A DNA stretch of 12,372 bases, from assembly GCA_027489105.1 (NCBI GenBank), contig JAIYAJ010000344.1, positions 1 to 12,372 on the forward strand. Direction: 5' to 3'. The notes below the pieces were generated by a model, which was not told where the DNA came from, did no database searches, and saw nothing but the letters and a program-made list of their open reading frames with translations. A program made the translations under genes and the position numbers. This DNA is from Zymomonas sp. GTDB lineage: Bacteria; Pseudomonadota; Alphaproteobacteria; Sphingomonadales; Sphingomonadaceae. This document shows, piece by piece, positions 1 to 7,169 of this stretch (positions within the stretch are counted from its first letter, which is position 1; every line of letters starts with the position of its first letter).

Positions 1-2
1 AG

Positions 3-1373
3 AAGATCAAGGCGGAGATGGACGCGCAGCGCAGCCGTTTCGTCGATGGCTGTGCGAAGAACGATATCGGGGCCGAGAAGGCCAACGAACTGTTCGACTT
101 GATCGACAAATTCGCCGGCTATGGCTTCAACAAGAGCCACGCAGCCGCCTATGCGCTCGTCGCCTATCACACCGCCTGGCTGAAGGCGCACCACAAGGCC
201 GAGTTCTACGCCGCCTCGATGTGCTACGACATGGCGCAGACCGACAAGCTCGCCATTTTCATCGATGACATGCGGCGTATGGGCGTTCAGTGCCTGGGCC
301 CCTGCATCAACCACAGCGAGGCCGAATTCTCGGTAGAGCCCCATGGCGAGGACCATGCGGTGCGCTATGCGCTCGGTGCGCTCAAGGGCGTCGGCGAGAA
401 GGCGATGGAGCAGCTCGTCGACGAGCGCAAGGCCAAGGGCGTGTTTCGCTCGCTCGAGGATTTCGCCGACCGGATCGATCCGCGGCTGCTGAACCGGCGC
501 CAGCTCGAAAGCCTTGCCGCCGGTGGCGCCTTCGATGCGCTCGAGGACGAGCGCGCGGGTGTCTTCGCCTCGGCAGAGCTGATTCTCGCCCACGCGTCGA
601 GCGCGGCACAGCAGCGCGAGAGCGGGCAGGGCGGCCTGTTCGGCGACCTCGATGATGGCGGGATTCCCCCGATCCGGATCGATCGCGGACTGTCCTGGAC
701 GCTGATCGACCGGATGGGAGCCGAGAAGGAGGCGTTCGGCTTCTATTTCTCCTCGCACCCCACCGATCAGATCCGGCATCTGGCCGATGCCAATGGCGCC
801 CGCAGCTTCGCTGCCCTTTGCGCGCTGCCGGCGCCGGCCGATGGCGGGCGGGTCAATGCGGTGATGGCCGCGCTCATCGAGGAGGCGCGCTGGCGGACCT
901 CGGCCAAAGGCAAGCGCTATATGATGGCGACTTGCTCCGATTCGAGCGGACAGTTCGTCGCGACCTGCTTCGACGATCTGGCGTCGGCCGAACTGGAGAC
1001 CGCAGCCAAGACCGGTGCCTGCGCCCTGCTGCGCGTCGAACTGGACTGGCGTGCGGGCGAGGAGACCCCCCGGGTCACGATACGGACGCTGCAGGGTTTC
1101 GACACGATGGAATCCATCCGTTTGCGGGTCGATGTCGAGACGGCGGATGCGGCAGCCATTCCCGCCCTTGCCGCACTGGTCGCCGACGAACGCGGGGGCA
1201 GGGGCGAGATGTATCTGAAGGCGCTGCTGCCCGACGGCTCGCGCGCCGAGGTTCTGCTCGGCCGCGATTTCCGTCTGGACGCCGAACTGGTGGCCCGGAT
1301 CGAGCGGCTGCCCGGCCTGACGGCCCGCATCGGTACATCCGGCCGGCCGCAGCTTCATCTGGTCGGCGCGTAA
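3..1373 (+). CDS. dnaE: DNA polymerase III subunit alpha, C-terminal part (5' end outside window)
   Basis: This is the catalytic subunit of the replicative DNA polymerase III. The open frame runs in from the left edge, so only about the last 456 residues of a protein usually near 1150 are present. Counting from the first in-window Met (position 18), residues 33-58 carry the DnaE signature GYGFNKSHAAAYALVAYHTA. Residues 121-134 (ALKGVGEKAMEQLV) form the helix-hairpin-helix. Residues 204-210 (QGGLFGD) match the internal beta-clamp-binding motif, equivalent to QADMF in E. coli. Residues 278-320 form the OB-fold (RVNAVMAALIEEARWRT), and the tail is the tau-binding C-terminal domain. The clamp motif and the long C-terminus argue for replicative DnaE rather than the mutagenic ImuC/DnaE2 type. 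It is a housekeeping gene and marks this as chromosomal DNA. No link to the downstream oxygenase genes is implied. Confidence 0.96.
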   Translation, partial: KIKAEMDAQRSRFVDGCAKNDIGAEKANELFDLIDKFAGYGFNKSHAAAYALVAYHTAWLKAHHKAEFYAASMCYDMAQTDKLAIFIDDMRRMGVQCLGPCINHSEAEFSVEPHGEDHAVRYALGALKGVGEKAMEQLVDERKAKGVFRSLEDFADRIDPRLLNRRQLESLAAGGAFDALEDERAGVFASAELILAHASSAAQQRESGQGGLFGDLDDGGIPPIRIDRGLSWTLIDRMGAEKEAFGFYFSSHPTDQIRHLADANGARSFAALCALPAPADGGRVNAVMAALIEEARWRTSAKGKRYMMATCSDSSGQFVATCFDDLASAELETAAKTGACALLRVELDWRAGEETPRVTIRTLQGFDTMESIRLRVDVETADAAAIPALAALVADERGGRGEMYLKALLPDGSRAEVLLGRDFRLDAELVARIERLPGLTARIGTSGRPQLHLVGA

Positions 1374-1405
1374 GCGCAAAGGCTGGCTCATCGTTGCGGC
1401 TCTTC

Positions 1406-1427
1406 CTCACCCTTTGGACAGGGTGAG
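1406..1427 (+). terminator. Perfect 8-bp inverted repeat after dnaE (weak terminator candidate)
   Basis: CTCACCCT and AGGGTGAG form a perfect 8-bp stem around a 6-nt loop, 32 nt after the dnaE stop. No T-run follows (the next bases are CGAATAG), so intrinsic termination would be weak. It may instead be a factor-dependent site or an mRNA 3'-end stabiliser. Confidence 0.35.
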
Positions 1428-1442
1428 CGAATAGCCGTTGCA

Positions 1443-1466
1443 GAATGTGACTACAGGTTCATATTC
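1443..1466. promoter_or_regulatory. Imperfect palindrome upstream of the Rieske operon (operator candidate)
   Basis: GAATGTGA-N8-TCATATTC is an inverted repeat matching at 7 of 8 positions per half, centred about 57 nt before the Rieske start codon. The right part (1454-1465, CAGGTTCATATT) is 11/12 identical to an element in the VOC/SMP-30 divergent promoter (7007-7018, read on the minus strand). The size and symmetry suit a TetR- or LuxR-type dimer. A weak promoter match, TTGCAG (1438-1443), 16 nt, CATATT (1460-1465), overlaps it. The regulator is inferred, not shown. Confidence 0.4.
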
Positions 1467-1511
1467 CTGCTCGACACGGGGCTGTGCGGTCCCGATGCCT
1501 GGGAGAGCGAT

Positions 1512-2885
1512 ATGACCGATGTGCAGGCGCAGCAGCGCGCGCAATATCCCGACAACACCTGGGCCGACATTGCCGCCCGTGATGGCGACCTGCCTCCGGT
1601 CCTAGCGCTGCAGGTCAATCCGCCGCAGGATCTGCGACCGATCGACTTCGAACGCTACACCTCGCCGCGCCATTTCGATCTCGAGATCGAGCGGATGTGG
1701 AAGCGGGTGTGGCAATATGCGACCCGCGAGGAATATCTCGCGGAGGAGGGCGACTATGTCGTCTACGATCTGGCACGCCTGTCCGTGGTTCTGGTCCGCA
1801 CGGCCGACGGCATCAAGGGCTATGTCAATTCCTGCCTGCACCGCGGCACCAAGCTGAAGCCGTCCGGCGACGCGGGCTGGAGCGCATCACTGGCCTGCCC
1901 GTTCCATGGCTGGGAATGGGATCTGTCCGGCTCGATCAAAAAGATACCCTGCGAATGGGAGTTTCCTCAGCTCGACAAGGCTAAGGCCTGCCTGCCCGAG
2001 GTCCGGGTGGACAGCTGGAACGGCAATGTCTTCATCAGCTTCGCCAAGGACGGGCCGAGCCTCGCAGACTATCTGCAGGAGCTGCCGGCGCATTTCGCGA
2101 ACTGGGACATGTCCGGCTGGTATGTCCACACCCATATCCGCAAGCATCTGCCCGGGAACTGGAAGCTCGCGCAGGAGGCCTTCATGGAGGCCTATCACAC
2201 CCCCGTCGTCCACCCGGAAATGACCAACGTCGTGGGCGACCATAATATGCAGCACGACATCTTTTCCGACCATGTCAGCCGCGACCTCTGCGCGATGGCG
2301 ACGCCCAGCCCCACGTCCAACGTCAATATGAGCGAGCAGCAACTGCTCGAAGCCATGCTGGTCGGCGACGGCTCGATGGTGGGCGAGCGGTCCGAAGTTC
2401 CACCGGGCAAGACCGCGCGCTGGGTCATGGCGCAGCAGCTGAAGCAGACGATGCAGCGCGACCATGGGCTGGATTATGCCGGCCACTCGGTGCCGGAGAT
2501 GATCGACAGCATCAAATATGCGGTCTTTCCCAACGTCAATTTCTACCCCGCGCCGGGGCTGTGCCTGATCCAGACCTTCCGTCCCGACGGCCACGATCCC
2601 GACCGCTCGATCTTCGATCAGCTGGTGTTGCGGCCAAAGCCCGCGAGCGGTGATTTCACGCCCGCGCAGGTCGTCGATATCGCCGAGGATGTGCCGTTCA
2701 GCAGCGTCGAGGGCATCGATCCCTTCCTGGCCAGCGTGCTCGATCAGGACACCGATATCATGCGGTGGCAGCGCGAGGGCATGTATGCGAGCGCCACCGG
2801 CGTGCAGATCCTGTCCAACTATCAGGAATCGCGCATCCGGCACCTGCACGACACGCTCGACCGCTATCTCGCGGGCGAACTGTAA
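1512..2885 (+). CDS. Rieske-type aromatic ring-hydroxylating oxygenase, alpha subunit
   Basis: This is the oxygenase component of a Rieske non-haem iron system, a cytoplasmic enzyme that uses O2 and electrons from a separate reductase to hydroxylate or demethylate a substrate. The 457 residues are full family length. The Rieske [2Fe-2S] ligands are C108-x-H110 and C129-x2-H132. The mononuclear iron site is H229-x4-H234 within EAYHTPVVH, and D412 in LDQDTDIMRWQ is the likely third ligand. E226 stands where naphthalene dioxygenase has the bridging Asp205, a common variation in this family. The start is supported by GGGAG at 1501-1505, 6 nt before the ATG. It is the first gene of a forward run with an SDR, an NMO-like flavoprotein and a TetR regulator. 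No beta subunit, ferredoxin or reductase lies nearby, so it is probably a homo-oligomeric alpha-only type fed by electron carriers encoded elsewhere. The substrate is unknown. Confidence 0.93.
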   Translation: MTDVQAQQRAQYPDNTWADIAARDGDLPPVLALQVNPPQDLRPIDFERYTSPRHFDLEIERMWKRVWQYATREEYLAEEGDYVVYDLARLSVVLVRTADGIKGYVNSCLHRGTKLKPSGDAGWSASLACPFHGWEWDLSGSIKKIPCEWEFPQLDKAKACLPEVRVDSWNGNVFISFAKDGPSLADYLQELPAHFANWDMSGWYVHTHIRKHLPGNWKLAQEAFMEAYHTPVVHPEMTNVVGDHNMQHDIFSDHVSRDLCAMATPSPTSNVNMSEQQLLEAMLVGDGSMVGERSEVPPGKTARWVMAQQLKQTMQRDHGLDYAGHSVPEMIDSIKYAVFPNVNFYPAPGLCLIQTFRPDGHDPDRSIFDQLVLRPKPASGDFTPAQVVDIAEDVPFSSVEGIDPFLASVLDQDTDIMRWQREGMYASATGVQILSNYQESRIRHLHDTLDRYLAGEL

Positions 2886-2967
2886 CTCCTCCCGGTCAGC
2901 CACGCCTTTCCGAGGCCGGCGTGCGACCGCCGCCGACGGGAAGCTCTCACACAAGAAAGACAAGCCG

Positions 2968-3795
2968 ATGGATCTCGAACTCAAAGGCAAGAAGGTCATC
3001 GTCAGCGCCGCCACGCGCGGCCTGGGCAGGCGGATCGTCGAGCGTTTCCTCGATGAAGGTGCGATCGTCAGCTTCTGCGGCCGGCGTGCGAGCACGGGCG
3101 AACCCAACCCGTCCGACGGCGAGGTCTATTCCAACCCGCTCGCCGGAGACGGGGTGAAGGAGACCCTCGCCGCCTTGTCATCGCGCGGGCAGGTTTATGG
3201 CAGCGTCGTCGATTGCGGCTATTTCGATCAGGTGACCGCCTGGGTCGAAAAGGCGGCGGACGAGATGGGCGGCATCGACATCGTCGTCTCGAACGCCAGC
3301 GCGCTGGGCGGAATCCCGCGCAGCCGCAAGGGATGGGACATCAACTATAATGTCGACCTGATGTCGGCGGTCGCGATGTTCGACACCGCCCTGCCGCACC
3401 TGAAAGCGTCGGGCAGCGCCGCCTTCGTCCAGATGTCGACGATCACCGCGATCGAGAGCCACGCCTTCGGCGAAAGCGGCTTTTCCTATGGCGCGATCAA
3501 GGCCGCGCTGATCAACTACACGCACCAGTTGTCGCAGGACTACATGCCCTTGGGTATCCGCTGCAACTGCGTGTGCCCGGGGCCGACCTATGTCGACGAT
3601 GGGAGCTGGGGCTTCCTCGAAGAGGCGATGCCCGATTATTATGAGGCCAACCGGCTGAAGCATCCTGCCGGGCGTTTCGGCCGGCCGGACGAGATCGCCG
3701 ATGCGGTGCTCTATCTGGCGTCCGCGCGGGCCAGCTGGATAAGCGGCGTCAACCTGACCGTGGACGGCGGCTTCACGCGCAACGTGAAATATTGA
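2968..3795 (+). CDS. Short-chain dehydrogenase/reductase (SDR) family oxidoreductase
   Basis: This is an NAD(P)-dependent oxidoreductase of 275 residues with a classical SDR Rossmann fold. The cofactor loop at residues 13-20 reads SAATRGLG. The usual TGxxxGxG is therefore changed at its first two positions (Ser-Ala for Thr-Gly), while the later glycines are kept. Residues 107-111 (VSNAS) replace NNAG. The catalytic set is S157/T158 with Y174-x3-K178 (SYGAIKAA). PGP at 204-206 and the C-terminal ISGVNLTVDGGF are typical. A longer upstream frame exists, but homology begins at this ATG. It lies 82 nt after the Rieske stop and 1 nt before the NMO-like gene, so the two downstream genes are probably translationally coupled. 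It may oxidise the alcohol or cis-diol made by the oxygenase. A reductase role is equally possible. Confidence 0.92.
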   Translation: MDLELKGKKVIVSAATRGLGRRIVERFLDEGAIVSFCGRRASTGEPNPSDGEVYSNPLAGDGVKETLAALSSRGQVYGSVVDCGYFDQVTAWVEKAADEMGGIDIVVSNASALGGIPRSRKGWDINYNVDLMSAVAMFDTALPHLKASGSAAFVQMSTITAIESHAFGESGFSYGAIKAALINYTHQLSQDYMPLGIRCNCVCPGPTYVDDGSWGFLEEAMPDYYEANRLKHPAGRFGRPDEIADAVLYLASARASWISGVNLTVDGGFTRNVKY

Positions 3796-3796
3796 G

Positions 3797-4798
3797 ATGC
3801 CGCCCCGCATCGATACGCCGCTGACGCGCCTGACCGGCATTCGGCTACCGATCGTGCAGGGGGGCATGCAATGGGTGGGGCGCGCAGCGCTTGCCAGCGC
3901 CGTGTCCAATGCGGGCGGCCTCGGCATATTGACCGCTTTGACGCAGCCGACGCCGGAGGATCTGGCGCGGGAGATCGAGCTGTGCCGAGCGATGACGGAG
4001 CAGCCCTTCGGCGTGAACCTGACGATCCTGCCCACCCGCATGCCGCCGCCCTATGAAGCCTATCTGCAGGCGGCGATCGACGGCGGCGTGACCGTGCTGG
4101 AAACGGCCGGCATGATCCCGCCGGAGTTCTTCGCGCGCGCGAAGGCGGCGGGGATGACCATCCTGCACAAGTGCACGACGGTGCGGCACGCCTTGTCGGC
4201 CGAGCGCAAGGGCGTCGACATCATCTCGATCGACGGGTTCGAGGCAGCGGGCCATCCGGGCGAGGAGGATGTCGGCGGGCTGGTGCTGGTACCCGCGGCG
4301 GTGCGCCGGCTGTCGATCCCGGTGATCGCATCGGGCGGCATCGCCGATGGCGCCGGACTGGCGGCAGCGCTCGCGCTCGGTGCGGCGGGTATCAACATGG
4401 GAACGCGCTTCTGCGCGACGCAGGAGGCGCCGATCCACCCGGCGATCAAGGCCGCTCTGGTGAAGGCGAGCGAGGGCGACACCCGCCTGATCTTCCGCAC
4501 GCTGCGCAACACCGGCAGGGTTCTGGGCAATGTCGTGTCGGAAGAGGTCATCGCCATCGAAAATCGTCCCGGCGGCGCTGGGTTCGAGGACATCGCCCAT
4601 CTGGTCGCTGGAGCGAGGGGGCGTGCCGCGCTCGAAACCGGCGATGTCGACGGCGGGCTTGTCTGGGCGAGCCAGGCGATCGGTCTGATCGACGATGTTC
4701 CGACCTGCGCCGAACTGCTCCTGCGGATGGCGCAGGACTGCTCGGATCGGCTGCGGGCGGCGCTTTCAAGCTGCGGGCCGGAACGGGTGGCTGCCTGA
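3797..4798 (+). CDS. Nitronate monooxygenase-family FMN oxidoreductase
   Basis: This is a TIM-barrel FMN enzyme of the 2-nitropropane dioxygenase / nitronate monooxygenase family, 333 residues (usual range 310-360). Residues 18-24 (PIVQGGM) start the barrel. GFEAAGHPGEED at 147-158 is the family signature with the conserved His153. ASGGIADGAGL at 178-188 and NMGTRF at 200-205 form the FMN phosphate site. The start follows the SDR stop after one base (TGA-G-ATG), a strong sign of co-translation. Proteins with this annotation do diverse chemistry, including nitronate oxidation, FabK-like enoyl reduction and quinone reduction, so a true nitronate substrate should not be assumed. Its operon with a Rieske oxygenase and an SDR suggests a redox step on an intermediate of the same pathway. 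Confidence 0.9.
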   Translation: MPPRIDTPLTRLTGIRLPIVQGGMQWVGRAALASAVSNAGGLGILTALTQPTPEDLAREIELCRAMTEQPFGVNLTILPTRMPPPYEAYLQAAIDGGVTVLETAGMIPPEFFARAKAAGMTILHKCTTVRHALSAERKGVDIISIDGFEAAGHPGEEDVGGLVLVPAAVRRLSIPVIASGGIADGAGLAAALALGAAGINMGTRFCATQEAPIHPAIKAALVKASEGDTRLIFRTLRNTGRVLGNVVSEEVIAIENRPGGAGFEDIAHLVAGARGRAALETGDVDGGLVWASQAIGLIDDVPTCAELLLRMAQDCSDRLRAALSSCGPERVAA

Positions 4799-4807
4799 TC
4801 TTCTATG

Positions 4808-4827
4808 GCGCCACGTGCCGCTGGCGC
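4808..4827. promoter_or_regulatory. Inverted repeat just before the TetR-family gene
   Basis: GCGCCA-N8-TGGCGC is a perfect 6-bp inverted repeat filling most of the 42-nt gap between the NMO-like stop and the TetR start. It could be an internal operator or an mRNA hairpin lowering regulator translation. The short arms in GC-rich DNA make chance occurrence plausible. Confidence 0.25.
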
Positions 4828-4840
4828 ATATGGGAGCGAC

Positions 4841-5533
4841 ATGGAAGAATCCGAGAGTTCCGCCGCATTGCTTGGCAGACTTCCCTTCGAGCGCGATCCC
4901 GCCGTGTGGCTCGCCAACTCGACCAGCTATGTCATGCCCCGCCAGCAGCGCAGCCGTGCGGCACTGGAGCGCATCGTCGCCGCTGCCATGAAGCTGTTTG
5001 CGGAGCGGGGCTTCGAAGCGACACCGGTGAGCGCCATCGCTGCCGAGGCCGGCGTTCCGGTGGGCACCGTCTACCAGCGCTTCGCCAGCAAGTCCGCCCT
5101 GCTGCAGACGGTAATCGAAGGGTTTCGCGCGCTGCGCATGCATGAGATCGAGACGATGTGCCGATCGGCGCAGGACGGCTCGGTCGGGCCCATCGATGTC
5201 GTCACGCTCCATGTCGATATCATCTTCAGCGCCTTTCAGAGCGACGACGGCCTGTTGCGCCTCATCGAGCGGCACCGGCTGGACGATGTCGCCACGCACC
5301 GCGACCAGAGCGAGGCCAATGCGCAGGTGGCGGCGTGGATTGCGGACCTCCTGATCGCCAAGCTGCCCGATCGGGACGCCGACGATCTGCGACGCAGAGT
5401 GACCTATGTCCACAACATCATCCGCGGCGCGGTGATATGGTCTATCCTGCCGGTTACGGGCGAACTGAACCCCGAACTGCGGATCGAGTCGCCCGATTTC
5501 GCCGAGGCGGCCCTGGCGATGGCGCTCGCCTAG
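4841..5533 (+). CDS. TetR/AcrR-family transcriptional regulator
   Basis: This is a DNA-binding repressor-type regulator of 230 residues. The N-terminal helix-turn-helix spans about residues 40-90, with the core VSAIAAEAGVPVGTVYQRFA followed by SKSALL, the standard TetR recognition segment. The remainder is an all-helical ligand-binding and dimerisation domain that does not reveal its inducer. An ATG at 4805 is possible, but the ATG at 4841 has GGGAG 4 nt upstream and leaves a typical leader before the HTH, so it is preferred. The gene is last in the forward run, 42 nt after the NMO-like gene, and converges with the LuxR gene. It is a natural candidate for controlling the Rieske operon and possibly the divergent VOC/SMP-30 promoter. 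Autoregulation through operon membership is an inference. Confidence 0.9.
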   Translation: MEESESSAALLGRLPFERDPAVWLANSTSYVMPRQQRSRAALERIVAAAMKLFAERGFEATPVSAIAAEAGVPVGTVYQRFASKSALLQTVIEGFRALRMHEIETMCRSAQDGSVGPIDVVTLHVDIIFSAFQSDDGLLRLIERHRLDDVATHRDQSEANAQVAAWIADLLIAKLPDRDADDLRRRVTYVHNIIRGAVIWSILPVTGELNPELRIESPDFAEAALAMALA

Positions 5534-5567
5534 CTGGATATCGAGCGCGGCTAGATAGGCTGGCTGC

Positions 5568-6338
5568 TCAGGAGTTGAGTCCGATATAGCCCAGCTGCGC
5601 CGCCTTATAGACGGTCTGGCTGCGATTGACCGCATTGAGCTTCGCGCCCGCATTCATGATGTGGAAGCGGACCGTCGCCCGGCTGCGGGAGATGATCATG
5701 CTGATCTCGATGTCGGTCTTTCCAACGGCGGCCCAGGAGAGGCATTCCACCTCGCGCTTGGACAAGAGCGACCAGTTCGCCGGGATTCCTCCGAGCTTCA
5801 CCATCGCCCGTTGATAGGAGGTGACGAAGGTGCGCGAATAGAGCCCGAGCATGTCGGCATAGGCCTCATATTCGGCCGACAGGTCGAGCCTCGTCGGGTC
5901 CGGCAAGGTGAAGCTGACCGAGCCGATCTGGCCGAAAGGCAGATGGACGGGAACGACGATCGCCGCGTGGGTCAGGGCGCGTTTCTCGAAGTCGGCAAGA
6001 TCGATCTCGTCCAGCCAGCTGTTGGGGAGGCGGGTGCGGAAGCCTTCGGCATTGACCCAGAAGGGTTCGGGCTCGAAGCGGCACGCCGTCGTGAGCGGCG
6101 ATGCGAGCGCAAGATAAGGCGTGCACAGCCATTTGTCCTGTTCGGTCCAGCCGAAGACGTCGGTCGCCAGATTGGCGCCATCGCCATCGCGCATGCGCTG
6201 CCTGAGCGCGATGTTGTCGCAGGCTGCGATCCTGCACTCGAACATCTCGTATATCGCCTCGCGAAAGGCGATCGCGGCCCGGCGAACATCGCTTCGATCG
6301 CGGATCCGCACGGCATCGATCTTGTCCGGGAAGTTCAT
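5568..6338 (-). CDS. LuxR-family regulator with autoinducer-binding-like domain (LuxR solo)
   Basis: This is a 256-residue transcription regulator. The C-terminal GerE/LuxR helix-turn-helix is at about residues 190-250 (LSKREVECLSWAAVGKTDIE, with TVRFHIMNAGAKLNA). Residues 25-165 resemble the autoinducer-binding domain of LuxR/TraR proteins, with PYLALASPL at 74-82, PFW at 92-94 and VVPVHLPFGQIGSVSF at 128-143. The conserved Asp-Pro of acyl-homoserine-lactone receptors appears as Ser80-Pro81, so the ligand may not be an AHL. No luxI-type synthase is in the window. The start is supported by AGGGGA about 7 nt upstream on the minus strand. It lies 36 nt downstream of the VOC gene on the same strand and is probably co-transcribed with it. 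It could sense a pathway metabolite rather than population density. Confidence 0.87.
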   Translation of the reverse strand: MNFPDKIDAVRIRDRSDVRRAAIAFREAIYEMFECRIAACDNIALRQRMRDGDGANLATDVFGWTEQDKWLCTPYLALASPLTTACRFEPEPFWVNAEGFRTRLPNSWLDEIDLADFEKRALTHAAIVVPVHLPFGQIGSVSFTLPDPTRLDLSAEYEAYADMLGLYSRTFVTSYQRAMVKLGGIPANWSLLSKREVECLSWAAVGKTDIEISMIISRSRATVRFHIMNAGAKLNAVNRSQTVYKAAQLGYIGLNS

Positions 6339-6374
6339 CTCTGTTCCCCTGCGCTGGAGCCGGCGAGCCTTGCC

Positions 6375-6869
6375 TCAGACCGGCTTGATGGTCGGATTGG
6401 GATGGATTTCGAGAATCTCGAAGACGTTTCCGAAGAAGTCACGCCCATAGGTTGCTGCGAAGCCCGTCTTCCGGCCTTCTGCGTCGACCGTGATGGTCGA
6501 CAGGTCGGGCGGCGTGTGGAAGCGCAGACCCGCTGCGATCATCCGCTCATAGGTTGCCTGAACGTCGTCTACCTGAAAGCCGACATGGGTGTAGCCGTGA
6601 AGGTGGACGGGGCGGTTCGGATCGGCGGCAGGCTGTTCGGGCGTCAGATACTCGAAGATCTCGACTTGGACGTTGCGTAATCGGGCGATGAAGGTCCGCG
6701 CGCTGGTGGCCGGGACGCCGATGATGGCGTCAATCCACGGATTGCCGGCCTCCCATGCGACTTCCGAGATGATCTCGGCGCCGAGCAGGTCGACATAAAA
6801 GCGCCGCGCGATCTCGATATCGGGCACGGACAGCGCGAAATGGTGGACGCCTTCGAGATGCGCCTTCAT
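6375..6869 (-). CDS. VOC (glyoxalase/bleomycin-resistance/extradiol dioxygenase) superfamily protein
   Basis: This is a small metalloenzyme-fold protein of 164 residues made of two beta-alpha-beta-beta-beta modules. The candidate metal tetrad is complete: H10 (GVHHFALSVPD), E70 (VQVEIFEYL), H95 (GYTHVGFQVDD) and E151 (NVFEILE), the His-Glu-His-Glu pattern of glyoxalase I and methylmalonyl-CoA epimerase. The reaction could be isomerisation, epimerisation or ring cleavage. The single-domain length favours glyoxalase/epimerase-like chemistry over two-domain extradiol dioxygenases. An upstream ATG at 6932 would add 21 unconserved residues without a ribosome site. The chosen start overlaps the stop of a small upstream ORF (TGATG), indicating translational coupling. 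It is transcribed divergently from the SMP-30-like gene and followed by the LuxR gene. Confidence 0.86.
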   Translation of the reverse strand: MKAHLEGVHHFALSVPDIEIARRFYVDLLGAEIISEVAWEAGNPWIDAIIGVPATSARTFIARLRNVQVEIFEYLTPEQPAADPNRPVHLHGYTHVGFQVDDVQATYERMIAAGLRFHTPPDLSTITVDAEGRKTGFAATYGRDFFGNVFEILEIHPNPTIKPV

Positions 6870-6961
6870 CACACCTGCTCTCGCACGACGGCCAGGGGCC
6901 AACTGTCGTCGGTGATTCGGGGGACGCCCCAACGAGGCGGGATCGCGTGCAGATCGATCAT
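6869..6961 (-). CDS. Small ORF (30 aa) translationally coupled to the VOC gene
   Basis: This 30-codon frame begins MIDLHAIPPRWGVPRI and ends in VVREQV. It has an excellent ribosome binding site (GGGAGAG, plus-strand positions 6967-6973, 5 nt before the ATG), and its TGA overlaps the VOC ATG as TGATG. The VOC gene has only a weaker site of its own, so ribosomes probably enter here and restart on VOC. I do not recognise the peptide. It is rich in Pro, Trp and Arg, with no membrane segment. It could be a leader peptide, a true small protein, or the remnant of an N-terminal extension split from the VOC protein by a frameshift. Its existence rests on context, not homology. Confidence 0.5.
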   Translation of the reverse strand: MIDLHAIPPRWGVPRITDDSWPLAVVREQV

Positions 6962-7006
6962 CGTGACTCTCCCAATGTTCAGGTGGTGCGCAGTTCGTTG
7001 CGTGCT

Positions 7007-7031
7007 AACATGAACCTGAGTGGTCGTTCAT
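7007..7031. promoter_or_regulatory. Operator candidate in the divergent VOC/SMP-30 promoter
   Basis: ATGAAC (7010-7015), 10 nt, GTTCAT (7026-7031) is a perfect 6-bp inverted repeat spanning 22 bp between the two divergent units. Read on the minus strand, 7007-7018 gives CAGGTTCATGTT, 11/12 identical to 1454-1465 upstream of the Rieske gene. The right arm continues as GTTCATAT, also found exactly at 1457-1464. This suggests a common dimeric regulator, plausibly the TetR or LuxR protein encoded between the two sites. Confidence 0.45.
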
Positions 7032-7116
7032 ATATCAGTTTTGCTTTCGGGTCGCCTGTGATTTTTGCGAGAGCATCGCTGCTGGTCTGGCGGCGCGGGA
7101 GCGGCTTAGCTTCGGG

Positions 7117-7143
7117 ATGACAGACCTGATCGCTGCGTAGAAT
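7117..7143 (+). promoter_or_regulatory. Candidate promoter for the SMP-30-like gene
   Basis: ATGACA (7117-7122) and TAGAAT (7138-7143) each match the sigma-70 consensus at 5 of 6 positions, with a short 15-bp spacer. Transcription would begin near 7150, which leaves little leader for the ATG at 7158 and fits better with translation from the GTG at 7170. Confidence 0.3.
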
Positions 7144-7169
7144 AGTCGTCGGACATAATGGAGAGCGAT

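Noticed and set aside
2901..2923. CACGCC-N11-GGCGTG inverted repeat between the Rieske and SDR genes
   Set aside because: The 6-bp arms without a T-run lie inside a presumed operon. It is too weak to call a terminator or an operator.
2650..2967. N-terminal extension of the SDR frame into the Rieske gene
   Set aside because: The added residues are out-of-frame Rieske sequence. SDR homology starts at the ATG at 2968.
1887..3107. 406-codon minus-strand open frame opposite the Rieske and SDR genes
   Set aside because: It is antisense to two clear enzymes with intact motifs. Its composition (rich in Arg, Gly, Val, His) is a codon-bias shadow in high-GC DNA, and it shows no domain.
5661..6680. 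339-codon plus-strand open frame opposite the LuxR and VOC genes
   Set aside because: It spans two genes with recognisable domains and ribosome sites on the other strand. The translation has no recognisable family and is typical of antisense frames.
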